Assembly (NCBI GenBank): GCA_964441925.1
Contig: CAYTVY010000055.1
Location: forward strand, 1 to 15,998
Direction of reading: 5' to 3'
Origin: Geothermobacter sp964441925
GTDB lineage: Bacteria; Desulfobacterota; Desulfuromonadia; Desulfuromonadales; Geothermobacteraceae
Length of the DNA stretch: 15,998 nucleotides
Shown piece after piece: positions 1 to 7,305 of the stretch (position 1 is the first letter of the stretch; each line of letters begins with the position of its first letter). The notes under the pieces were generated by a model. The model ran no database searches and was not told the origin of the DNA. It saw only the letters and a list, made by a program, of their open reading frames with translations. The position numbers were made by a program, and so were the translations under genes.

Positions 1-10
1 CCCGGGTCAT
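1..10 (-). CDS. 5' end of an unidentified gene running off the left edge
   Basis: Only the first three codons (Met-Thr-Arg) lie inside the window, so the product cannot be named. The reason to call a gene is the start context on the minus strand: GGAGGAG (plus-strand 16-22) sits 5 nt upstream of an ATG at 10-8, which is an ideal Shine-Dalgarno. A promoter-like pair lies just upstream (35-63). The gene would be divergent from slp and share its intergenic region. Confidence 0.5.
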
Positions 11-34
11 CGTGTCTCCTCCGCTGACGGGCGC

Positions 35-63
35 ACGTTAGCAAAGTGCCCCGGCAGCGTCAA
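35..63 (-). promoter_or_regulatory. candidate promoter for the left-edge gene
   Basis: On the minus strand, TTGACG (plus 58-63) and TAACGT (plus 35-40) are separated by 17 nt. The -35 is 5/6 of the sigma-70 consensus but the -10 is only 3/6. The leader would be about 18 nt and would contain the strong GGAGGAG ribosome site. A TAAAAT box at 102-107 on the plus strand could be a -10 for slp, but I see no matching -35. Confidence 0.3.
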
Positions 64-176
64 TCGCCAACGTGCCCAAGCAACGACGCGGAGGATGCCG
101 TTAAAATACTGAAGGCGGCCGGTCGATATGGTAGATTGTAAGGTGGCACCAACCTCTGGGAGGGAGAAGACGAACC

Positions 177-755
177 ATGCCGACATCGTTGAAGATGCTG
201 TCGATCGCACTGCTGGCGGCCCTGACCCTGACGGGCTGCGCCCGGGTGCTGCCCGAAACCGCCCTTGCGCGGGTGGATTCCACCATCGATTTCGCGGCGC
301 TGCAAAGTGACCCGATGCCGTACCGGGGCAAGTTCGTGCTGCTCGGCGGGGTGATTCTCGGGCTCGATACGGGCAAGAACGACGCGACCGTCGAAATCCT
401 CAACTGGCACCTCGACCGCCGGGGGGAACCGGTGGCCCAGGACGAAAATGGCGGCCGCTTCCTGGTTCGCACCGACCGCTGGCTCGATCCGGCCGTCTAC
501 ATGCCGGGACGGCTGATCACCCTGGTCGGCAGGGTCGAGGGGGTCGAAGTCCGTGAACTGTATGGCACCGACTATCGCTATCCGGTCGTCCGGCTGCAGG
601 AGAACCACGTCTGGGACCAGCCCTACGACTTTCATCCCCGGCGCCGGGTCAACCCCTATGCACCGTCCTACGTTCTGCCGCCGGGAACGGACAACCCCTA
701 CAATCCCGGCTACGTCCCCTACCCCTGGTCGCCGTACTACCTGCGAACCCACTGA
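177..755 (+). CDS. slp: Slp-family outer membrane lipoprotein
   Basis: A 192-aa lipoprotein. Residues 1-20 form a signal peptide (basic start, then a hydrophobic stretch rich in Ala and Leu) ending in the lipobox Leu-Thr-Gly-Cys21, where signal peptidase II would cleave and Cys21 would be lipidated. The residue after Cys is Ala, not Asp, so sorting to the outer membrane is expected. The body resembles the Slp (starvation-inducible, YeaY-like) family: an Arg-Gly-Lys-Phe-Val-Leu-Leu-Gly-Gly strand near residue 55, then a Leu-Val-Gly-Arg-Val-Glu-Gly segment near 120. The C-terminal 40 residues are rich in Pro and Tyr, unlike a folded domain. The role of the family is poorly defined; envelope or stress function is likely. 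GGGAGGGAG at 158-166 precedes the ATG by about 10 nt and fixes the start. The gene stands alone, divergent from the left-edge gene and convergent with the apgM-like gene 21 nt away. Confidence 0.85.
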   Translation: MPTSLKMLSIALLAALTLTGCARVLPETALARVDSTIDFAALQSDPMPYRGKFVLLGGVILGLDTGKNDATVEILNWHLDRRGEPVAQDENGGRFLVRTDRWLDPAVYMPGRLITLVGRVEGVEVRELYGTDYRYPVVRLQENHVWDQPYDFHPRRRVNPYAPSYVLPPGTDNPYNPGYVPYPWSPYYLRTH

Positions 756-760
756 ACCGC

Positions 761-777
761 AGCCGGATATGCCGGCT
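761..777. terminator. short hairpin between convergent slp and apgM-like genes
   Basis: AGCCGG (761-766) and CCGGCT (772-777) form a perfect 6-bp stem with a 5-nt loop. The right arm runs into the first base of the apgM-like stop codon. There is no T-tract on either strand, so it is at best a weak bidirectional terminator or 3'-end stabiliser. It is the only structure in the 21-nt gap. Confidence 0.3.
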
Positions 778-1976
778 CAGCGTCCGAGCAGCGCCGCGAA
801 CAGCCCGCCGCCGCTGGCGTAGAACAGGCCCGTCTCCCGGGCGTTGCGCTCGCTGTAGCCCGACCGCCCCGAGGTGCCGGGGCAGGTCGAGTCATAGAGG
901 ATGAAGGGCACCGGTTCGGCGGTGTGGGTCATCTTTTCGATCGGTGTCGGATGATCCGGCAGCACGACGAGCCGGAAATCGTGCCGCCCCTGCAGCCCCG
1001 CGACGATGCCCCCGACGATCTTCCGATCGAAATCCTCGATCGCCCGGATCTTGTGTTCCAGGTTGCCGGAATGGGCGGCTTCGTCGGGGGCCTCGACATG
1101 AACGTAGACGAAGTCGTGCTTCTCCAGGGCGGCCAGGGCCGCCTCGGCCTTGCCCCGGTAGTTGGTGTCGATATAGCCTGTGGCGCCGGGAACTGCGACC
1201 GCCTCGAGACCGGCATAGATGCCGATCCCCTTGATCAGGTCGACGGCGGAGATGACGGCGCCGGAAAGACCGTACAGCTCCCGGTAGCTCTTCATGCGCG
1301 GTGCGCGTCCCTGGCCCCAGAGCCAGATCGAGTTGGCCGTCGGTTCCCCCTCCTGCTCACGCCGGAGGTTCTGCGGATGGTTCTTGAGCACGATCTGCGC
1401 CTGGGTCATCAGGTGGATCAGTTCCTCGGCGCCGTCCCCCTGTGGCAGATAGTCGCCGATACACCTGTTGGTGATGTCGTGCGGCGGCGTGCATCGCATG
1501 GCCTCGCTCCCGTTCCGCCAGACCAGCAGGTGGCGATAGGAGACTCCGGGATAGAACTGGAACTGGTCGTCCTCCAGATACTCCTTCAACGCGGCGATCA
1601 GCGCGTGCGCCTGCTCGGTGGGAATGTGGCCGGCGGAAAAGTCGCCCATGTACAGTTTGTTGAAATGCGGCACCAGATGCACGAGATTGAGGCGGAAGGC
1701 GACGTCTTTCGGGCCAAGCTCGACCCCCATGCTCGCCGCTTCCAGAGGCGAGCGACCGGTATAGCACTGGTGCGGGTCATAGCCGAACACCGACAGGTTG
1801 GCGACGTCGCTGCCCGGATGGAACCCCTCGGGGACGGTACGGACCAGCCCCATCGTTCCCTGGCCGGCAAGACGGTCCATGTGCGGGGTGGCAGCCTTCT
1901 CCAGCGGCGTGGCACCGCCGAGCCGTTCGAGCGGTTCGTCGGACATGCCGTCCCCCAGAAGTACGAGATATTTCAT
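777..1976 (-). CDS. apgM: ApgM-family cofactor-independent phosphoglycerate mutase-like protein (possible homoserine kinase)
   Basis: A 399-aa member of the alkaline phosphatase superfamily, ApgM branch. As a mutase it would interconvert 3- and 2-phosphoglycerate in the cytosol using two divalent metals. The metal and catalytic residues are all present: Asp9 in an N-terminal Leu-Gly-Asp-Gly motif, the nucleophile Ser56 in Gly-Ser-Asp-Val-Ala-Asn, Asp298 and His302 in Ala-Pro-Asp-Glu-Ala-Ala-His, Asp341-His342 in Leu-Pro-Asp-His, and His351 in Met-Thr-His-Thr. Length matches the family (about 400 aa). A related ApgM-like branch in deltaproteobacteria has, from memory, been linked genetically to homoserine phosphorylation in threonine synthesis, so the exact reaction is uncertain. 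GGAG lies 8 nt before the ATG. It is the last gene of the mutS operon, 20 nt after xerD, and ends at a hairpin convergent with slp. Confidence 0.85.
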   Translation of the reverse strand: MKYLVLLGDGMSDEPLERLGGATPLEKAATPHMDRLAGQGTMGLVRTVPEGFHPGSDVANLSVFGYDPHQCYTGRSPLEAASMGVELGPKDVAFRLNLVHLVPHFNKLYMGDFSAGHIPTEQAHALIAALKEYLEDDQFQFYPGVSYRHLLVWRNGSEAMRCTPPHDITNRCIGDYLPQGDGAEELIHLMTQAQIVLKNHPQNLRREQEGEPTANSIWLWGQGRAPRMKSYRELYGLSGAVISAVDLIKGIGIYAGLEAVAVPGATGYIDTNYRGKAEAALAALEKHDFVYVHVEAPDEAAHSGNLEHKIRAIEDFDRKIVGGIVAGLQGRHDFRLVVLPDHPTPIEKMTHTAEPVPFILYDSTCPGTSGRSGYSERNARETGLFYASGGGLFAALLGR

Positions 1977-1996
1977 ACTGTTTTCTCCAGAAACGA

Positions 1997-2884
1997 TCAG
2001 CCGCGAGGGTGATGTTTTTCGTGAATCCGCCGCAATCGTTCACGGCTGACATGGGTGTAGATCTGGGTCGTGCTGATGTCAGCATGCCCGAGCATGGTCT
2101 GCACCGAACGCAGATCGGCACCATTGTCCAGCAGGTGGGTCGCGAACGAATGTCGCAGGGTGTGCGGTGTTATGTTCTTGCTGATTTTGGCCTCGACGGC
2201 CCGGCGCTTCATCATCTTCCAGAAGCCCTGGCGTGTCAAGCCCAGCCCGGAACGGTTGAGAAAGACCCTGGCCTGGCGGCGTTCGCCGAGCAGACGGGGC
2301 CGGCCGGCGGCCAGATAGCGGATGAGTGCTTCGGTCGCCATTTCGCCCAGAGGCACGACCCGTTGCTTGCTCCCCTTGCCGAAGGCACGGAGAAACCCGG
2401 CATCGAGCTGCAACTGTCCCAGTTCGAGAGAAACCAATTCGCTGACCCGCAACCCGGTGGCATAGAGCACCTCGAGCATGGCCCGGTCGCGCAGCGCCAG
2501 GGGGCTCTCGCCGGCCGGAGCGGCAAGCAGCCGCTCGACCTCGTCCGGAGTCAGACTCTGTGGCAGGGAGGGCAGGTTCTTCGGTGCCTCGATACGCGCC
2601 GTCGGATCGTCGGCCGCCAGCCCTTCCCTGAGCAGATAGCGGTGAAACTGCCTCAGGCTGACCAGGTTGCGGGCCCGGCTGCGGGCCGCCAGCCCCTGCC
2701 GCCTGAGCAGGCCGAGATAGTCGATCACGTCGGCCTGGCGCACGGCCGCCGGTTCGCCGACACCCCGCTGTTCGAGAAAGTCGAGATAACGGGCCAGATC
2801 ACGGCCGTAGGCGTCGAGAGTGTGACGCGACAGCCCCTTCTCGACGAGCAGATGATTGAGAAACCGATCGAGCAGCTCGTCCAT
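1997..2884 (-). CDS. xerD: Site-specific tyrosine recombinase XerD
   Basis: A 295-aa tyrosine recombinase. XerD acts with XerC at the chromosomal dif site, activated by FtsK at the division septum, to resolve chromosome dimers. The N-terminal SAM-like core-binding domain covers about residues 1-95 and the catalytic domain about 105-290. All catalytic residues are visible: Arg146 in Ala-Thr-Gly-Leu-Arg, Lys170 in Gly-Lys-Gly-Ser-Lys, His241 and Arg244 in His-Thr-Leu-Arg-His, His267 in Leu-Gly-His, and the nucleophile Tyr276 in Gln-Ile-Tyr-Thr-His. Length is normal. The start is taken as ATG at 2884, with AGGGTG about 6 nt upstream. An in-frame GTG at 2893 would overlap the glnD stop (GTGA) and add three residues, but its only AGG is directly adjacent. 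XerD rather than XerC is inferred from overall resemblance. No dif-like site was seen in the window, and the gene has no phage-type neighbours. Confidence 0.9.
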   Translation of the reverse strand: MDELLDRFLNHLLVEKGLSRHTLDAYGRDLARYLDFLEQRGVGEPAAVRQADVIDYLGLLRRQGLAARSRARNLVSLRQFHRYLLREGLAADDPTARIEAPKNLPSLPQSLTPDEVERLLAAPAGESPLALRDRAMLEVLYATGLRVSELVSLELGQLQLDAGFLRAFGKGSKQRVVPLGEMATEALIRYLAAGRPRLLGERRQARVFLNRSGLGLTRQGFWKMMKRRAVEAKISKNITPHTLRHSFATHLLDNGADLRSVQTMLGHADISTTQIYTHVSRERLRRIHEKHHPRG

Positions 2885-2889
2885 CGCTT

Positions 2890-5583
2890 TCACCCTGCAT
2901 CCGCACCGTCATCGAGCACGGCGATCAGCCGGGCACGAATTTCGTCCAGCCGCTGTCCCTCGGTGATCTTCTGGCCGAAGATGTCCTGCAGGTAGAAGGT
3001 GTCGGCCACCTGATCGACCTTGGTCGAGATCTTGGACACCCCGATGTAGAGATTCATCTCGTTGAACGTGCGGGTGATGTCGTAGAGCAGGCCGACCTTG
3101 TCGTGAGTGAAGATGTCGACCACCGTGTAGTTCATCGAGATCCGGTTGTCGAACTCGATCCGGGTCGGGTAGCGGGGGCGGGCCTTCTCGACGACGAATC
3201 CCCGGCTGCGCCCCTTGCCGACCAGGGTTTCCACCCGGACCCGTCCCTCGAGGACGGCCTTCAGATCCTCCTCCACCTTCTGCCAGCGCTGCGGACTGTC
3301 GATGATTTCGCCGGCGCTGCTGGCCACCTGCAGCAGATCGACCACCTCGCCATCGGCGTGAGTGTAGATCCGGGCCCCGAGAATGTTGATGCGGTTGGCG
3401 GCCATCACCCCGGCGATCTTGGAGAACAGCCCCGGAGTGTCGAGGGTGGAGATGATCAGCTGCGAATACTTGCGCTCCGGCAGGTGCTCGATTTTCAGGG
3501 CGAGCGTCTCCCGGCCCCGGCCGAAGGTGACCCGCAGATGTTCGATGATCTCGTGCGAGCGGTGACTGAGCAGATAGCGGTTGCCCATCGCCCGCAGGGC
3601 GGCCTTGACCCGCCGCTCGCCATAGTCCTCGACCAGGGCGTCGAACACCTTGCGCTTGCGGTTGCGCACCCGTTCGGAACGGGCGTCGGCCGTGAAGTTG
3701 CCCCGCTCCAGGGCCTCATAGGTCTTTTCATAGAGCTCCTGCAGCAGAAACCCCTTCCACTCCGACCAGACATCGGGGCCCACGGCCTTCAGGTCGGCGA
3801 AGGTCAGCAGAAAGAGCATCTTCAGGGTTTCCGTCATCTCCATCGTCCGGGCGAACTGCTCGATCAGCAGCGGGTCGTGCAGATCACGCCGCTGGGAGAT
3901 GTGGGCCATGTCGAGATGGTGCCGCACGAGGAATTCGAGGCGGGAACTGTCTTCCTTGTTGAGGCCGAGCCGGCGGGCGATGGTCCGTACGAGCACCGCC
4001 CCCTTTTCGCTGTGATTCTTCCCCTCGCCCTTGCCGATGTCGTGCAGCAGCACCGCCAACAGCAGCAGCTCGCGCTTCTCGATGTCGTGGGCAACCTGGG
4101 TCAGCAGCGGCTTGCTCCCGGCATATTCCCCCTGCCAGAGCTTCTCGATCTCCTCGACGGCGAACAGGCTGTGGATGTCGACGGTGTAGATGTGATAGGC
4201 GTCGTGCTGCACCTTGCAGTAGATCCGCTCGAACTCGGGAATGTAGCGGTTGAGAAAGCGCAGGTGGTGCATGTCGCGCAGCACGGCGGAGCAGCTCTTG
4301 CCCCGCAGAATCTCGAAGAAATCACGGTTCACCTGCCGGTCGCGGCGGAAATGGTCGTTGATCAGATGCAGATGCTCGCGGATCGCCGTCTTCAGGGCGA
4401 CGCTCAGATGCACGCCCTGACGATGCGACAGCAGGAAGGCCCGCATCAGTAATCGTGGCTGTTCGGCGAAGACCTCGGGGCGGGCAATCCGCAGCTCGTC
4501 CCGCAATACATAGAAGCCGTGCGCCAATTCGCGTCGGGGAAAATAGCCGAAACCACTCGGGCGCCGGTCACGTTCGAGCACCCGGTTGAAGAGCAGCGAG
4601 ATCTCGTGTTCCACCTGGGTGGCGTGCAGGTAGTAGTCCTGCATGAACTGCTCGACGGCCGGGGCCTTGCGGTTGTCCCGGTAACCGAGAAAACGGGCGA
4701 TCTTCTCCTGCTTGTCGAAATGCAGCTGATCGTTCTTGCGGCCGGAGAGAAAATGCAGCTCGTTGCGGATGTGCCAGAGGTAGTCGAGGAAGCCGGAAAT
4801 CCGCCGCACCTCCTCCTCGGTGACGATCCCCTTGTGCAGCAGTTCCCGCAACGAGCGGCACTTGTACTTGACCATCAGCAGCCAGAGGGCGGAGTGGATG
4901 TCGCGCAGACCGCCCTCGCCTTCCTTGATGTTCGGCTCGAGCAGAAAGACCGAGGAACCGTACTTGCGGATGCGGGCCTCTCTTTCCTCGACCTTGCCGC
5001 GAATGAACGCCTTGGTGTTGCGGTCGCGCACCTGCCGGTAGACGTTGCGATCGAATTCCCGGCACAGCTCTTGGACCCCGCAGAGAAAACGGGTGTCGAG
5101 CAGCGCCGTGCGGGCCGTGATGTCGCGGGCGGCCATCTCGAGACAGTCGTCGGCAGTCCGCACGCTGTAGCCGACCTCCAGGCCGAGATCCCAGAGCAGA
5201 TAGAGCAGCCGCTCGGAGAGCACCTCGACCCGGCTCCGGTCGCGGGCCCGGTAGAAGAACATCAGGTCGATGTCCGATCTCGGATTCAGTTCGGCACGGC
5301 CGTAGCCGCCGATGGCGAACAGGGCGCAGGGAGGCGGTCCTTCATCCTGCAGCCCGCCGGCCGCCGCCCGGAACAGAGAGCGCATCAGCCGGTCGACCAT
5401 GCAGGTCAGCTGATTGACGACCTCGGTGCCGCCGGCACCCTGCCGGTGCTCCTGCTCGATCCGCCGGCGCTCATCGGCCAGCCAGATCTTGGCCTGCTGC
5501 AGCAGCGACGGCCGGCGTTCCTCCCAGGCCGCCTCGGGATGGTCGTCGAACAGTCTGTCGTCGGTGTTGGCGGTTTGCGGCAT
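2890..5583 (-). CDS. glnD: Bifunctional PII uridylyltransferase/uridylyl-removing enzyme GlnD
   Basis: An 897-aa cytosolic glutamine sensor that adds UMP to PII proteins when glutamine is low and removes it when glutamine is high, so controlling nitrogen assimilation. Domains in order: a nucleotidyltransferase with Gly92-Gly-Tyr-Gly and metal-binding Asp104-Ile-Asp106; a helical GlnD linker region (about 150-440); an HD phosphohydrolase with His514-Asp515 in Leu-Leu-His-Asp-Ile-Gly-Lys plus nearby His464 and His471; and two C-terminal ACT domains (about 706-780 and 816-890) for glutamine sensing, each with the usual Asp-x-x-Gly-Leu core. Both activities look intact and the length is normal. 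The start is ATG at 5583, with GAAGGA about 4 nt upstream. A GTG at 5595 would add four residues but lacks a ribosome site. It follows the amidase by 21 nt and precedes xerD by 5 nt. No PII (glnB) or glutamine synthetase gene is in the window. Confidence 0.95.
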   Translation of the reverse strand: MPQTANTDDRLFDDHPEAAWEERRPSLLQQAKIWLADERRRIEQEHRQGAGGTEVVNQLTCMVDRLMRSLFRAAAGGLQDEGPPPCALFAIGGYGRAELNPRSDIDLMFFYRARDRSRVEVLSERLLYLLWDLGLEVGYSVRTADDCLEMAARDITARTALLDTRFLCGVQELCREFDRNVYRQVRDRNTKAFIRGKVEEREARIRKYGSSVFLLEPNIKEGEGGLRDIHSALWLLMVKYKCRSLRELLHKGIVTEEEVRRISGFLDYLWHIRNELHFLSGRKNDQLHFDKQEKIARFLGYRDNRKAPAVEQFMQDYYLHATQVEHEISLLFNRVLERDRRPSGFGYFPRRELAHGFYVLRDELRIARPEVFAEQPRLLMRAFLLSHRQGVHLSVALKTAIREHLHLINDHFRRDRQVNRDFFEILRGKSCSAVLRDMHHLRFLNRYIPEFERIYCKVQHDAYHIYTVDIHSLFAVEEIEKLWQGEYAGSKPLLTQVAHDIEKRELLLLAVLLHDIGKGEGKNHSEKGAVLVRTIARRLGLNKEDSSRLEFLVRHHLDMAHISQRRDLHDPLLIEQFARTMEMTETLKMLFLLTFADLKAVGPDVWSEWKGFLLQELYEKTYEALERGNFTADARSERVRNRKRKVFDALVEDYGERRVKAALRAMGNRYLLSHRSHEIIEHLRVTFGRGRETLALKIEHLPERKYSQLIISTLDTPGLFSKIAGVMAANRINILGARIYTHADGEVVDLLQVASSAGEIIDSPQRWQKVEEDLKAVLEGRVRVETLVGKGRSRGFVVEKARPRYPTRIEFDNRISMNYTVVDIFTHDKVGLLYDITRTFNEMNLYIGVSKISTKVDQVADTFYLQDIFGQKITEGQRLDEIRARLIAVLDDGADAG

Positions 5584-5604
5584 GGTGTCCTTCACGATGA
5601 ATGG

Positions 5605-7305
5605 CTACTTCACCGCCAACAGGTTGAGGGCCCGGGCGTAGCGGCGCACCCCCTCGACGATGGCCCTGGCGGTCCGTTTCTGGTAGGTGGCGTCACGCAA
5701 CCGCCGCTCCTCTTTGGGGTTGCTGATAAAGGCGGTCTCGACCAGCACCGAAGGCATGGTCGCGCCAAGCAGGACGTAGAACGGTCCGGGTCGGACGCCG
5801 AGGTTTTTGATCCGGCTGTAGCGCGGCCGCAGCCTGGCGATGATCGAGGACTGGATCTCCGTCGCCAGCCGACTCGATTCGTTGATCTTCGAGTTGGCCA
5901 TCAGGTCGAAGAGAATCAGCTCCAGATCACCGACCTCCTGCAGCGAGGTGTTGTTTTCGCGGGCCGCCACCGCCACGGCATCCTTGTTCTTGGAGAAATT
6001 CAGGTAATAGGTCTCGATGCCATAGGCCTTGCGGTTCGGGCTGGCATTGGCATGAATGGAGATGAACAGATCGGCATTGAGCCGGTTGGCAATGGCCGTC
6101 CGCTCCTCGAGCGGGATAAAGATATCCCGGTCGCGGGTCAGAATCACCTCGCAGCCGAGCCGCGTCTCGAGTTCCCTGGCCAGCTTCTTCGCCAGGGCGA
6201 GGGTCACGTCTTTTTCCTTCGTTCCGCCCGGACCGATGGCGCCGGGATCCTTGCCGCCGTGGCCGGCATCGACGACGATCCGCCGCAGTCCCTGCCCTTC
6301 GCGCCGTTCCGGAATGTCGAGCGCCAAATGGCCGGTGTCGCGGTTCGACTCCAGGATACGTGCCAGATCGTCTCCCGGCGGGGCCGCCACGGACGCCGCC
6401 GGTGCCGTCCCCTTTTCAGCGGGCGTCAGGTCGGCGACGATGCGAAAAGGGTCGTCGAGCGTAAAGACCCGGTGCCGCGCCGGTTGGCGCAGGTCGAAGA
6501 CCACGCGCAGCACCCCGGTCTGCGGCGAACCGGTGCGGATCCGGGCCACCAGACCCTTGTCGAGCAGCAGGGGGCTGGCAACCGCCTCGCCCACCTCGGC
6601 CTGCCGGATGTCGAAAAAGAGCTTGTCCGGTTCCTCCCCCCCCTTGCCCGGCAGGTAATGGACGTCATAACGCACATCGGCACTCAGGTCGAAGACGATA
6701 CGGGTGCGGCCGCCGTCGCTCCAGTCGCGGATCCGCTCCAGACGTGGTGTGCCGTCGGTTCGGACCGTCCGCTCCGGCTGGGCCGGCGCGAAGGCGGCGA
6801 GGCGGTGCAGTCTCGGTTTGGCCAGGGGGAACATGTCACCGCGCGGGTAGCGGCGGACGATCCGCGAATAGCGGACATAGGCCTGGGCACGGTCATCCAG
6901 TGTCTTCTCCAGGATCGCACCGGCCTGAAAGAGGGCATCGTCCGCCAGCCTGCTGCGTGGATACTCGGCGACCAGCCGGTCGAAATAGCGGACGGCCAGC
7001 CGCGCATCATCCCTGATCCGGCTGATCCGGTAGAGGCCGCGGGCGGACTTGCCCGCCATGTAGAGGGCATCGGCCGCCCGCCGGTGGTCGGGCCAGGCCT
7101 GGGCAATGCCGACGAAATCCTCGATCACCCGCGTCCAGTTCTCGCGGTACATCTGCTTGCGGGACGACGCCTGCAGATCGAGATAACGGCCCTTCGCCTT
7201 CTGGTAGGCGGTTTCTGGATCGAGGCCGAGAGCACCGCCGGCCCAGGCCAGAAGCAGCGCCATTCCGGCCCAGAAAACAAGGAGCTGTTTCAGCGTCCGG
7301 TTCAT
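5605..7305 (-). CDS. Periplasmic N-acetylmuramoyl-L-alanine amidase with AMIN domain
   Basis: A 566-aa zinc amidase (Amidase_3 type, AmiA/B/C-like) that cuts the bond between MurNAc and the stem peptide, typically during septum splitting. Residues 1-27 are a Sec signal peptide ending near Ala-Leu-Gly. Residues 30-170 are helical and repeat-like, with Arg-Tyr-Phe-Asp-Arg-Leu-Val-Ala-Glu-Tyr-Pro resembling TPR/YbgF-type repeats. An AMIN domain follows (about 188-295), which would target peptidoglycan or the septum. A Pro/Ala-rich linker (295-335) leads to the catalytic domain (340-560). Zinc ligands His349 (Asp-Ala-Gly-His-Gly-Gly), Glu364 and His418 (Ser-Ile-His-Ala-Asn) and catalytic Glu523 (Val-Glu-Thr-Ala-Phe) are present. 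The ATG overlaps the mutS TGA as ATGA, so translation is probably coupled; GAAGAAG inside mutS can serve as ribosome site. The extra helical segment before AMIN is not found in E. coli AmiC. Confidence 0.93.
   Translation of the reverse strand: MNRTLKQLLVFWAGMALLLAWAGGALGLDPETAYQKAKGRYLDLQASSRKQMYRENWTRVIEDFVGIAQAWPDHRRAADALYMAGKSARGLYRISRIRDDARLAVRYFDRLVAEYPRSRLADDALFQAGAILEKTLDDRAQAYVRYSRIVRRYPRGDMFPLAKPRLHRLAAFAPAQPERTVRTDGTPRLERIRDWSDGGRTRIVFDLSADVRYDVHYLPGKGGEEPDKLFFDIRQAEVGEAVASPLLLDKGLVARIRTGSPQTGVLRVVFDLRQPARHRVFTLDDPFRIVADLTPAEKGTAPAASVAAPPGDDLARILESNRDTGHLALDIPERREGQGLRRIVVDAGHGGKDPGAIGPGGTKEKDVTLALAKKLARELETRLGCEVILTRDRDIFIPLEERTAIANRLNADLFISIHANASPNRKAYGIETYYLNFSKNKDAVAVAARENNTSLQEVGDLELILFDLMANSKINESSRLATEIQSSIIARLRPRYSRIKNLGVRPGPFYVLLGATMPSVLVETAFISNPKEERRLRDATYQKRTARAIVEGVRRYARALNLLAVK

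Noticed and set aside
1997..2884. The tyrosine recombinase as a phage or integron integrase
   Set aside because: It sits in a housekeeping operon with normal composition and XerD length, with no attachment site, tRNA or phage genes nearby.
2009..2995. A 328-codon plus-strand frame opposite xerD
   Set aside because: It is the shadow of a gene whose catalytic residues are all present on the minus strand.
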